A stretch of DNA of 64,000 bases from Phycisphaera sp. (GTDB taxonomy: Bacteria > Planctomycetota > Phycisphaerae > Phycisphaerales > Zrk34): positions 25,729 to 89,728 of the forward strand of contig WGMA01000045.1 of NCBI GenBank assembly GCA_016125285.1. The letters run 5' to 3'. A program made the position numbers and the translations under genes. The notes beneath the pieces are model-generated. The model did no database searches and was not told the DNA's origin. It saw nothing but the letters and a program-made list of their open reading frames with translations. Below, one piece after another: positions 47,901-54,270 of the stretch (its first letter is position 1; each line of letters starts with the position of its first letter).

Positions 47901-48339
47901 ACATGTCGGTCGAGGGATCGCCGTCGAGGTCCGACGAGTCCGGCTGAACCTGAAGCGTCGGACCTCCGACCATCAGTTGATTCGTGATGTCGCTGACGTC
48001 GATGGACAGGGCGCTAGAGTCGAAGTGCATGCGCAGCGTCAGGCCAGTCAGCGTGTTGTCCACGGGGTCGTTCGTCGTGTAGTTAACGTCGAACTGAATC
48101 GCCGTGTTCGGCACCACGTTGAAGTCGGTGACCGTGGGCGTGACGATCTGCGTATCGGACATCAGAACCCGCGGTTCGAGCGGCTCGACGCCGATCCACT
48201 CGGCGGCGAGCGCCGGACGCGCGTGCTTCTTCGCCGTGGTCCGACGAGACGGACGCCCCTCGCGTGCCCGTAGCAGGCCCAGGACGTATCCGCGGAAGGT
48301 CTCGCTCACCCACTGTCCAAGCTGATTCATATCTGGCAT
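41956..48339 (-). CDS. giant exported Ig-repeat protein with C-terminal solenoid
   Basis: 2127 residues. LEPRVLMS at 54-61 is the same export-type motif as in its neighbours. A cohesin-like beta domain follows (about 65-210; GLTLRMHFDSSALS). Then come Ig-like repeats to about 1240, marked by repeated TGP starts and DPRN turns, for example DITDVTPDPRN and LTRDGGADLI. A PPC-like domain (about 1243-1350, DPFEADDTSGTAGT), a CARDB-like domain (about 1356-1480, ending VELDETNNN) and a long beta-solenoid of short glycine- and aspartate-rich repeats to the end complete it. No catalytic motif, C-terminal anchor or sorting helix was found. It is probably a cell-surface or matrix protein. It lies 216 bases upstream of the RHS gene and is divergent from the metalloprotease. 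Confidence 0.88.
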   Translation of the reverse strand: MPDMNQLGQWVSETFRGYVLGLLRAREGRPSRRTTAKKHARPALAAEWIGVEPLEPRVLMSDTQIVTPTVTDFNVVPNTAIQFDVNYTTNDPVDNTLTGLTLRMHFDSSALSIDVSDITNQLMVGGPTLQVQPDSSDLDGDPSTDMFVNAFWFDLFGNWPNVALPTRLYTAMFTPVTDYEGMTTINFTALPDGTQSFSSTPISVNIDGTGPTIDATVPDFDVTQGNPVSSIQLFFTDQSDLDESTVTDVNNYTLFASGGDQVFGNGNDVDLSSRLTSVTYDSMTKVATLNLSQALDPADFGLEFEDFKATANGTTGNFIRDIVGNALDDGMDSSGVLTIDTRGPVPDITDVTPDPRNGSINSIDVVFSQVVDGVVIGDFTLTRDGGADLIGGSGASVSSSDGITWTVTGLSGLTGAEGAYVFSIDATGSSITSQLNGLAPVSNASDTFVVDTTGPVASLASPTESTVNAFTGNQLLVDFVEAVGLNTSTVQTTGNYTLIGAGPDDDFGTTGDNTAHTISSAVLAGGQVTLTLSSSPLPDGMYRLTVGTGIQDTATNPLNGNSAQMFEFAVDNTGPTAMITPVAPDPRNTAVDTIFFSFDEAVSGLSLADVSLWRNGSSVSLAGATLNDLGGNNYSVSGLTTATTPDGDYSFIVHAAGITDLVGNVVAADVNDDFSVDMTGPTVTGSTPADMSIGGSTITTITVTFDDVTGLDETSFETIGNYTILAAGADGDFSNGGEIDLSGNIQSVVLNGSTVTITLSPGLDPESQAGMPEFDDYRLTISSGELTDTLGNPLNDGADEVIEFRIDTRGPVPNITDITPDPRNSPVSSATITFSQPVNNFDLSEVTLTRDGGADLISGSGASLSTSDSGTTWLLSGLSGLTGAEGTYTLTVNTGDITSQINGLPAVASANDVWIMDLTSPIADLTTPAAGSAVQGPVTQLIVSYTEANGMDPASSQSTSNYTLRSAGGNMMLGDGDDVVQTINSAVLAGNDVTLTLPGALADGLYRLTVTGTETVTDAAGNAINGGADQSFDFEVDSTVPTADITNVSPDPRNTPVNTIGIVFDDTVTGLDLADLTLTRDGGGNLLTGGESLTSSDGGVTWTLSGLSGITGIAGTYTLTLTAAASGIVDNAGNAMVSNATDSWTNTQPTIDTQTTTDNTPTITGTLVDTSATLSVTFTGEPLDVGGPSRTVATFTATNNGNGTWTLNTPSDVPDGRYDLSLTITDTMGNQSTYNPAGFELTITDPFEADDTSGTAGTIPADGTSQLHSLHVMADEDWTAFSIAETLDMVITVAPNTSQDMRVELYEADGMTSLAGSVGAGEREINIQLNAGTYLVRVVGSGNTNVVTEYELTVASDPDLVIALADQDLVAAIINGQVGVDISNLKNVTVDGGTMVTTSIIASIDDIVGNGDDILVGSSLVNVGGLNANNSPLSASVSVNPTTLAAGVRYNIFAQVDSNNVLVELDETNNNSDPVAITAPIRFGDGIARTVYYTQPDGTLVRVDLVGGIGFASIAGDDVEVTTPRNNIFVITGSDGVMLDQLLIDPTTRNGQLGIRTGRGGVAVIHDVHITDDFSTFNAPTTRLNGDFDADGGLRMLRLGDVGGGGQQEINIGVDPSNPTQYTDFYAGIINDLTLNASRLGTVRATTWLDSPSEGSTPDAINADVLRRLLITGFSRATGGHFGAGMNLGGADGVDYTLGTAFIRGDIDLATWDIEGNVQGIRAGNLNEFELNVDGDVMSLIGGAATGSTLDISGWLRRGVVQSWLSGGIDVGGVQLLSVTGGRGVRGDFADSWLNVNGLAGVLTPLGAVLIADDLTDAEFDVDGHAGRIINRGGVDDFDLYVDGNLSLLQLGGIDYADVEVDGLLSLARAVAWNSGSLTAYELGSLITSGDFGADVWVTDPSGMYALNNAVIGGFVLGGEWHFDGGVRSISVGGAGSEDSWSVVIDGVLGQLASADYVWGLDLTADRAERLIFNDDVEDSSINLLSGPGAAAPTLGSFVVRNRLDSTDVRSWGNIGQASIGFMQNSNLFAGVNDEVDGLPDEGDFDAMADIRRLNIGGFTESNIGAYSIGQANLGDVDPDNEGTPFGVATTSFGRIDYRVGGERMSLRTVADAMVANFDDDFMVRIV

Positions 48340-48711
48340 CCTGTTCTCGTTAAATCAACCGATTGCGTTCGCACCCCTACCCGAGCGTGTGATCGCGTCG
48401 AAAATACCAACCCTATAGGGAGCCCCTGTTAGCAACGTTTCACGGGTGTCTTTCACCCGCCTGAAACCGCCCGCTAGAGTACCCGATTCCAATAAATCAC
48501 GCGCTCCCCTTGAAAAAAATGTCTCGCGCTACCCAATGAGCCCCTCAGCGGCTCAAAAACCGCGATTCGGTCCCCTTCGCGGCCTCCGCCTGAATCGACG
48601 CGAGACGTCCCTAATCGGTTATCTTACCTCCGCCTGACGCCACCGAAAAGGGTTGTCGGACGTACAGTTTCAACATCTTTCCGACGACGCCAGTCGTTAC
48701 AATGGTCGACC
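48340..48711. other. divergent intergenic region of 372 bp
   Basis: It separates two LEPR-type genes transcribed outward, so it should hold both promoters. A -10-like TACAAT (48698-48703) lies 8 bases before the rightward ATG with no ribosome-binding site between. AGGA precedes the leftward start. The hexamer CCTATAGGG near 48411 is palindromic. No gene is recognised. Confidence 0.5.
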
Positions 48712-50931
48712 ATGATGATCGCGACGTTGATTTCACGTTTCCGCTCGACGCTCATGCGGCGTCATCCGGCCCGCCGCCGGCCCCTCCATACGGAGCGTGT
48801 GCCGATCGCCGGTCCGTCGTTTGAGCCGCTCGAAACGCGCAACATGATGTCGTTGACGGTGAATATCGACTACAGCCTGGACACCAACGGGTTCTTCGAC
48901 GAGCAACTCCGCCGTGACGTCTTCGAGGCCGCCGTCGACGCGGTGGCGGGCAACTTTCTCGACACGCTCACCGCGATTGTGCCCGGGGGACCGAACAGTT
49001 GGACGCAACGATTCTTCAGCCCGTCCACCGGAAATCTCACGACACTGCCCGGGGGAACGCTCGCGCAGAACGAGATCATCATCTACGCGGGCGGCAGATC
49101 GCTTGGCGGGGCGCTCGGTGTGGGCGGCCCGGGTTCCGCGGGCGTCTCGTTTGGCGGCGCCGGCGGGCAGGCCTTCGTCGACAACGTGAACAGCCGCGGC
49201 CAGAGTGGCGCACTGCTGTCCACCGAAACCGACTTCGGGCCCTGGGGCGGATCGGTCAGCTTTGAGCTCAGCACCAACTGGCACTTCGGTCTGACGACCG
49301 CCGGACTCGACATGGACGAGTTCGACTTCTACAGCGTCGCTGTGCACGAGCTGCTGCACATGTTCGGCTTCGGCACGGCGGATTCGTTCCACGCGCTCGA
49401 AGACAACGATGGTTTCTTCACCGGGCCTCAGGCCGTGCAGGAGTATGACTTCGAGGGCCTGCCCGCGCTCGACGGCGGCGGCTCGCACTGGGTCAACGGC
49501 ACGCAGGACGGCGGGCAGGAAACCGCGATGGACCCTTCGCTGCTCGCCGGCACGCGTAAGCTCGCCACCGCGCTCGACCTCGCCGCCATGGCCGACCTCG
49601 GCTGGCAGATCTCCGGATTCCTCGCGCTCGACGACGCCGGCGCCAGCTACACCACCGACGAGAACACGGCGTTCAACACGCCCAACGTCCTGCTCAACGA
49701 CACGAGCAAGCAGTCCCTGTCGATCACCGGATTCGACACCACCGGCACGCTCGGCACGGTGACCGACAACGGCAACGGCACGTTCCACTACGACCCGGCC
49801 GGAGCGTTCAACGGCCTCAACCCGGGCGAGAGCGGGTTCGACCAGTTCACGTACACGGTCAACGACGGCCACGGCGCCGTCGACACCGCGATTGTGATGA
49901 TCGAAGTCACCGGCGTCGCCGGGCCGAATCAGATCGTCAGCGCGCCGGCCGCCCTCGGTGTCCGCGCCGGCGATCCCTTCGCGTTCAACGTCAGCTACGA
50001 CACGTCCAACAGCGATAACACGACCGACGGCCTGACGCTTCGGATGCACTTCGACTCGTCACGGCTCACGTTCGACGGACTGACCAACACGCTCAACATC
50101 CCCATGGGCGATCCGAGCATCCAGGTCGTGGCCGATTCGGACGATCTGGACGGCGACGCGTCGACCGACATGCGTGTCGAGATCGTCTGGTCTGACGGCG
50201 GGAACGCCTGGCCGGGCGTCACGCTTCCCGCGACGCTTTTCACCGCCAACTTTACGCTCGACGCGCTGCTGGCCAACGATGACACGACGATCGTCAACTT
50301 CACCGGCGAGCCCGCTTCAGGTTTCGCGTTGGAGACCGCGCCGGTCACCGTTACCGTTACCGCCGGCAGCCTCGACGTCGACGCCGACGGCACGGTCCAA
50401 CCGCTGACCGACGGCATCCTCATCATCCGCTACCTCGCGGGGTTCACCGGAACCGTGCTGACCACCGGCGCCCTCGGCAACGGCGCCGCGCGGACCGACC
50501 CGCTGAACATCATGGGCTTCCTCGACGCGTTGCGCAACACGATGCTCGACGCCGATCTCAGCGGCGACAGCCAGCCGCTGACCGACGGCATCCTCATTAT
50601 CCGACACCTCGCGGGATTCACCGGAACCGTGCTGACCTCGGGCGCCGTGTCCGGCACGGCGACACGCACGGACCCCACCGAGATCGGGGCGTTTCTCGAT
50701 ACATTTATCCCGATGCCCGCGCCGCCGCCGAACCTGCCGCAGTACGAGTCGCTGATCACGCTTGAATCGCTGTATCCGGAGTCCGGCACGACGCAGCGTA
50801 GGCCGACCGCTGCCCTGCCGCCACAGGAGCCGCACGTCGATCTGCTCGCGTGGCTTTCAGCGTGGCGCGACGACATGGCGCACGACGCGAGCCTCGGCGC
50901 GAAGCGATTGCGCCATCGCCTGTTCAGCTAG
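48712..50931 (+). CDS. exported gluzincin/metzincin-like metalloprotease with cohesin-like and dockerin-like modules
   Basis: 739 residues. A variant export motif LETRNMMS lies at 40-47. The protease domain has the zinc site H212-E213-L-L-H216 in VHELLHMFGFGTADSF. The residue where metzincins have a third histidine is Thr; a later H259 in GGSHWVNG is a better candidate, as in leishmanolysin-like enzymes. ETAMDPSLLAGTRKLATALD supplies a plausible Met-turn. Then come a cadherin-like domain (VLLNDTSKQSL to DGHGAVDTA), a cohesin-like domain (GLTLRMHFDSSRLT), and two dockerin-like repeats with LTDGILIIRYLAGFTG. It could cut or anchor to the neighbouring giant proteins; that is inference. Confidence 0.87.
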   Translation: MMIATLISRFRSTLMRRHPARRRPLHTERVPIAGPSFEPLETRNMMSLTVNIDYSLDTNGFFDEQLRRDVFEAAVDAVAGNFLDTLTAIVPGGPNSWTQRFFSPSTGNLTTLPGGTLAQNEIIIYAGGRSLGGALGVGGPGSAGVSFGGAGGQAFVDNVNSRGQSGALLSTETDFGPWGGSVSFELSTNWHFGLTTAGLDMDEFDFYSVAVHELLHMFGFGTADSFHALEDNDGFFTGPQAVQEYDFEGLPALDGGGSHWVNGTQDGGQETAMDPSLLAGTRKLATALDLAAMADLGWQISGFLALDDAGASYTTDENTAFNTPNVLLNDTSKQSLSITGFDTTGTLGTVTDNGNGTFHYDPAGAFNGLNPGESGFDQFTYTVNDGHGAVDTAIVMIEVTGVAGPNQIVSAPAALGVRAGDPFAFNVSYDTSNSDNTTDGLTLRMHFDSSRLTFDGLTNTLNIPMGDPSIQVVADSDDLDGDASTDMRVEIVWSDGGNAWPGVTLPATLFTANFTLDALLANDDTTIVNFTGEPASGFALETAPVTVTVTAGSLDVDADGTVQPLTDGILIIRYLAGFTGTVLTTGALGNGAARTDPLNIMGFLDALRNTMLDADLSGDSQPLTDGILIIRHLAGFTGTVLTSGAVSGTATRTDPTEIGAFLDTFIPMPAPPPNLPQYESLITLESLYPESGTTQRRPTAALPPQEPHVDLLAWLSAWRDDMAHDASLGAKRLRHRLFS
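50368..50706 (+). repeat. duplicated dockerin-like module in the metalloprotease
   Basis: Two units, acidic loops DVDADGTVQP and DADLSGDSQP, each followed by LTDGILIIRYLAGFTG (second copy with RHL) and a GALGNGAARTDP-type tail. They match the module of the RHS protein closely. Confidence 0.75.
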
Positions 50932-50948
50932 CCCCGGCGCGCGCCGCG

Positions 50949-52211
50949 TCAGGACAAGCCCTCGCACGTCTGATTGTTGTTCTTCTGGCAGATCGCTGCG
51001 GCCTCGTCGAGCGACACCTTGAACTGGAACTCCAGCGAGTTCGGGTCCGGGTACCACAGCGAGCCCTCGTGCCGGACCAGCTTGCAGACCGTCGCGGCGT
51101 GCGCGTCGTCGCGCCAGTAGCTGTTGCAGTCGGCGAGCACCGTCTTCGGGTCCTGCGTCGGGTCCTGCGCCATCAGGTGCTGCCAGCGGGCGACGACGAG
51201 GTCTTCCTTCATGATCTCCACCGCGTCGGCGCACTCGCCGGGCACGATCGACCCGGACCCCACGTAGCTCTGCGCCTGGGCGTAGAAGCGATACGGGTGA
51301 CCGACGCAGATCACCGGCGTCGTCTTGCCGGGGATGATCTCGAGCGTGATGGTCGGGTTCTTCTTGATGCTCAACTCGACCTTGTACAGCGCGTTGAACG
51401 TGTCGCGCGCGGGCGTGCCGTAGACGACGATCGGCACCGTGTACTTGTCGTTGCCCGGGAACGTGTTGAGTAGCAGGTTGACCTGGGCGAGCTGGTAGTC
51501 GTGGAAGTGCTGGATCGGTATCAGGTGTTGGGCCTGACCGGTCTGCCCCTCGGGCGGATAGATCGTGCCCTGATCGTCCGGCGCGGCGATCGGCGCGCCG
51601 TCCATGACCGTCGAGTACAGCCAGGCGTCCTGCTCGGTCGCCACGCCGTTGGCCTCGAGCAGCTCGACCCATCGCACGGGCACGGGGTCGTCGAGGTAGT
51701 CGCGCATGGACGTCAGCAGGCGGACGGGCGGGTAATGAAAGAACTGCAGCGACTTCTGGTGGATCATCGCCATGCCCATCGGCAGGAAGAAATACCACTG
51801 GTTCGTGCCCTGCGGGTCCCACAGCGCGTTCGGGTTCCACTTGCAGTTGGCGTCGGAGCTCTTCGCCCAGTCCGGCCACGGCGGATCCTTCTTCATCGTC
51901 TTGACCTGCTCGATGACCGCCATCGCTTCCTCGCCGTGCTTGAAGAACTGCGGGATGCGGTCGGCGTAAAGGTCGAGGTGCGACTGCGTGCCGTCGGGGC
52001 CTTCGAGCACGATCGCGTAGTTGTCGCCGTCGATGGAGACCGACGCGGTCACGCCCTTCGCCTTCACGCCGTCGCGTTCGAGGGTCTGGTTCGTCCAGTG
52101 CAGGACCGTGTCCGACAACGTCTCGGCGCCGGGGTTGGTCGGATCATTGGGATAGGAATACAGCCGCGCGACCCGCTGCTCGTTGCCTAACGCGATGGTG
52201 GTGCTTGCCAT
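50949..52211 (-). CDS. unrecognised 420-residue protein beside phosphoesterase and DNase II genes
   Basis: 420 residues from the ATG at 52211, with GAGG about 9 bases upstream. No signal peptide, no membrane helix and no family recognised. Visible features: a beta-rich first 110 residues (GVTASVSIDGDNYAIVLEGP), an aromatic middle (QWYFFLPMGMAMIHQKSLQF, FHDYQLAQVNLLLN) and a cysteine-containing C-terminal part with six cysteines including one close to the last residue (NNNQTCEGLS). It is divergent from the phosphoesterase gene across 204 bases that probably carry both promoters, and the pairing suggests a shared process. The function is unknown. Confidence 0.75.
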   Translation of the reverse strand: MASTTIALGNEQRVARLYSYPNDPTNPGAETLSDTVLHWTNQTLERDGVKAKGVTASVSIDGDNYAIVLEGPDGTQSHLDLYADRIPQFFKHGEEAMAVIEQVKTMKKDPPWPDWAKSSDANCKWNPNALWDPQGTNQWYFFLPMGMAMIHQKSLQFFHYPPVRLLTSMRDYLDDPVPVRWVELLEANGVATEQDAWLYSTVMDGAPIAAPDDQGTIYPPEGQTGQAQHLIPIQHFHDYQLAQVNLLLNTFPGNDKYTVPIVVYGTPARDTFNALYKVELSIKKNPTITLEIIPGKTTPVICVGHPYRFYAQAQSYVGSGSIVPGECADAVEIMKEDLVVARWQHLMAQDPTQDPKTVLADCNSYWRDDAHAATVCKLVRHEGSLWYPDPNSLEFQFKVSLDEAAAICQKNNNQTCEGLS

Positions 52212-52415
52212 GATGTTTTACCTCGGATGTGTGAACGTGTGAACGGAACCCCCTCAACGCCCGGGCCTCAGTCGCCAGCATATTCGTTCGCCTACATTTG
52301 TCCATCGCCGATTCGAACAATTTGTCAAAAGATCACACCGACACCTGTACAGCTTCGCCGAGGTAGGCGATCATGTGCACGAAGGTCGTTCCGGCAATCT
52401 ATTTGGAGACATCTC
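52212..52415. promoter_or_regulatory. divergent promoter region between unknown gene and phosphoesterase
   Basis: 204 bases between two outward genes, lower in GC than the flanks (ATTTGTCCATC, CAATTTGTCAAAAGATC). GGAG at 52405-52408 fits the phosphoesterase start 7 bases later. No single promoter could be fixed. Confidence 0.4.
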
Positions 52416-53897
52416 ATGCCCGACGCGAATCCGCTGAGCAGGATCAAGCACGTCATTGTCCTGATGCTTGAGAACCGTTCGTTCGACAACCTGCTCGGCT
52501 GGCTCTACACCGACAAAAACCCGCCACCGCGCGGCCAGGCGTTCGAGGGCCTGCGCCCCGACATGTGGAACCCGCTTGACAACATCGACGCCGACGGCAT
52601 TCCGTTCGTCGAGAAGGTTTACGTCCGCAAGAACGGCGAGCCCCCGGCGTTCGGCAGTGCGGCGAAACGCAAGTACCCCAAGTGCGATTTCACCAAGCCC
52701 GCGCCCGATCCCGGCGAGGGATTCAAGACGACCAATCACCAGCTGTTCGGCCAGTACGACGTCGCCCTGCTCTATCCGCCGGAGCCGACCAACATGGGCT
52801 TCGTCAACGACTACCGCGACGCGAACCTGTTCAACACGTACACGTTCGGCGAGGCCCCGGCGGACCCGCGCGACATCATGATCACCTACACGCCGGAGCA
52901 GACGCCGGTGCTCTCCGAGCTCGCGCGGCAGTACGCCGTGTGCGATCACTGGTACGGCTCGGTGCCCAGCCAGACCCTGCCCAATCGCCACTTCGTGCAC
53001 GCCGCGACGTCCACCGGCCAGGTCAACAACAAGCCCGACAGCGACTGCGACGCAAAGACCATCTACAACGCCATCCAGGACGCGATCGACGGCGGACGCA
53101 AGGACCTGTCGTGGCGTATCTACTGCGGCACCGGCAAGGGCGGGATGTTCTGCCTGACCCGCCTCGTGATGACGCAGATCCAGGACAAGAAGTTCGACGG
53201 CAACTTCCAGCCGATCGAGCAGTTCTACAAGGACTGCGCCGACGGGAACCTGCCGAGCTACACGTTCCTCGAGCCGCAGTTCCACTACCCCGGCTACAAC
53301 GACCAGCACCCGCCGCAGGACATCCGCCCCGGCGACAAGCTGATGGCCGACATCTACAACGCCGTGTCGTCCGGCCCGCAGTGGAACGAAACGCTGCTGG
53401 TGCTCACGTACGACGAGCACGGCGGATGCTACGACCACGCCCCACCGCCCGGCGGCGCCAAGCACCCCGATAAGGACAAGCAGCCCGGGCAGGACGGTTT
53501 CCTGTTCAACCGCTTCGGCGTCCGCGTGCCGACCGTTGTGATCTCTCCGCTGATCGAGGCGGGCACGGTGCTGCGACCGGAGGGCTACACGCCGTTCGAT
53601 CACACGACGGTGATCTCGACGGCGCGCAAATGCTTCGGTCTCGACGAACCGCTGACGCAGCGCGACGCCCACGCTCCCGACCTCGGCTGCGCCCTGACGC
53701 TCGACACGCCCCGCACCGACAAGGTTGTCGTGAAGCCCCTCCCACTGCCCGACGAGGACAAGAGCCCGAAGGTCAACGACCTACATCACCTCGTCGCCGA
53801 CATCCTTGCGGAGAAGACCGGCAAGCAGAAGCCGAGCGACGAGGAGATCCACAACTTCGTGCACGAGGCGTACCACCTGCTGTTCGAGAACCGATGA
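52416..53897 (+). CDS. phosphoesterase family protein (phospholipase C / acid phosphatase type), no signal peptide
   Basis: 493 residues from the ATG at 52416, fixed by GGAG 7 bases upstream. Family motifs are clear: KHVIVLMLENRSFDNLLGWL with the metal-binding Glu-Asn and Ser, VCDHWYGSVPSQTLPNRHFVHAATS, TFLEPQFHYPG, LLVLTYDEHGGCYDHAPPP, and FGVRVPTVVISPLI with FDHTTVISTARKCFGL. These match the family of bacterial phospholipases C and the Francisella acid phosphatase AcpA, which cleave phosphodiesters or phosphomonoesters. Those enzymes are normally exported, yet this protein starts MPDANPLSRIKHVIV with no signal peptide. Its stop overlaps the start of a small membrane-protein gene. Confidence 0.9.
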   Translation: MPDANPLSRIKHVIVLMLENRSFDNLLGWLYTDKNPPPRGQAFEGLRPDMWNPLDNIDADGIPFVEKVYVRKNGEPPAFGSAAKRKYPKCDFTKPAPDPGEGFKTTNHQLFGQYDVALLYPPEPTNMGFVNDYRDANLFNTYTFGEAPADPRDIMITYTPEQTPVLSELARQYAVCDHWYGSVPSQTLPNRHFVHAATSTGQVNNKPDSDCDAKTIYNAIQDAIDGGRKDLSWRIYCGTGKGGMFCLTRLVMTQIQDKKFDGNFQPIEQFYKDCADGNLPSYTFLEPQFHYPGYNDQHPPQDIRPGDKLMADIYNAVSSGPQWNETLLVLTYDEHGGCYDHAPPPGGAKHPDKDKQPGQDGFLFNRFGVRVPTVVISPLIEAGTVLRPEGYTPFDHTTVISTARKCFGLDEPLTQRDAHAPDLGCALTLDTPRTDKVVVKPLPLPDEDKSPKVNDLHHLVADILAEKTGKQKPSDEEIHNFVHEAYHLLFENR

Positions 53898-54178
53898 TGA
53901 ACATCCGACGGGCCATCGGACGATTCGGCAAGCGACTCGGCCGGATCATGAAGCACCCCACCATGCGGTGCATCATCGGGCTGAGCCTCGCGCTGACCGG
54001 CCTCGACGACCTGCTCGACGCGCTGGCCGAGGCGGACGTGTTCATCCCGGGCATCAAGCTTGCGCACGGTGTGATCCTCTTCGGCGTCGCGCAGATGCTT
54101 ACCGCCCTTGCCGAGATGTGCGAAGGCATGGCGGCATTGGACGAGGAGGAGGCGGAGGAGGAGAAGGAGATTGGCTAA
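53894..54178 (+). CDS. small membrane protein translationally coupled to the phosphoesterase
   Basis: 94 residues (or 93 from the second ATG at 53897). The start overlaps the phosphoesterase stop (ATGATGA). It has a basic amphipathic N-terminus (RRAIGRFGKRLGRIMKHPT), two hydrophobic segments (CIIGLSLALTGLDDLL and LAHGVILFGVAQMLTAL) and an acidic tail of ten Glu/Asp (DEEEAEEEKE). The size and topology recall holins and other small membrane helpers, but no family is recognised. The coupling implies a role linked to the phosphoesterase, possibly export, membrane targeting or protection; that is inference. Confidence 0.7.
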   Translation: MMNIRRAIGRFGKRLGRIMKHPTMRCIIGLSLALTGLDDLLDALAEADVFIPGIKLAHGVILFGVAQMLTALAEMCEGMAALDEEEAEEEKEIG

Positions 54179-54270
54179 CGTCTCGGGACACTTGGCGGTA
54201 GACGAGCCTTGCAGGTAAGGCGACGGCCGCAAACATCATCGATCAACATTCACACTGGGGTTTATCCAAC

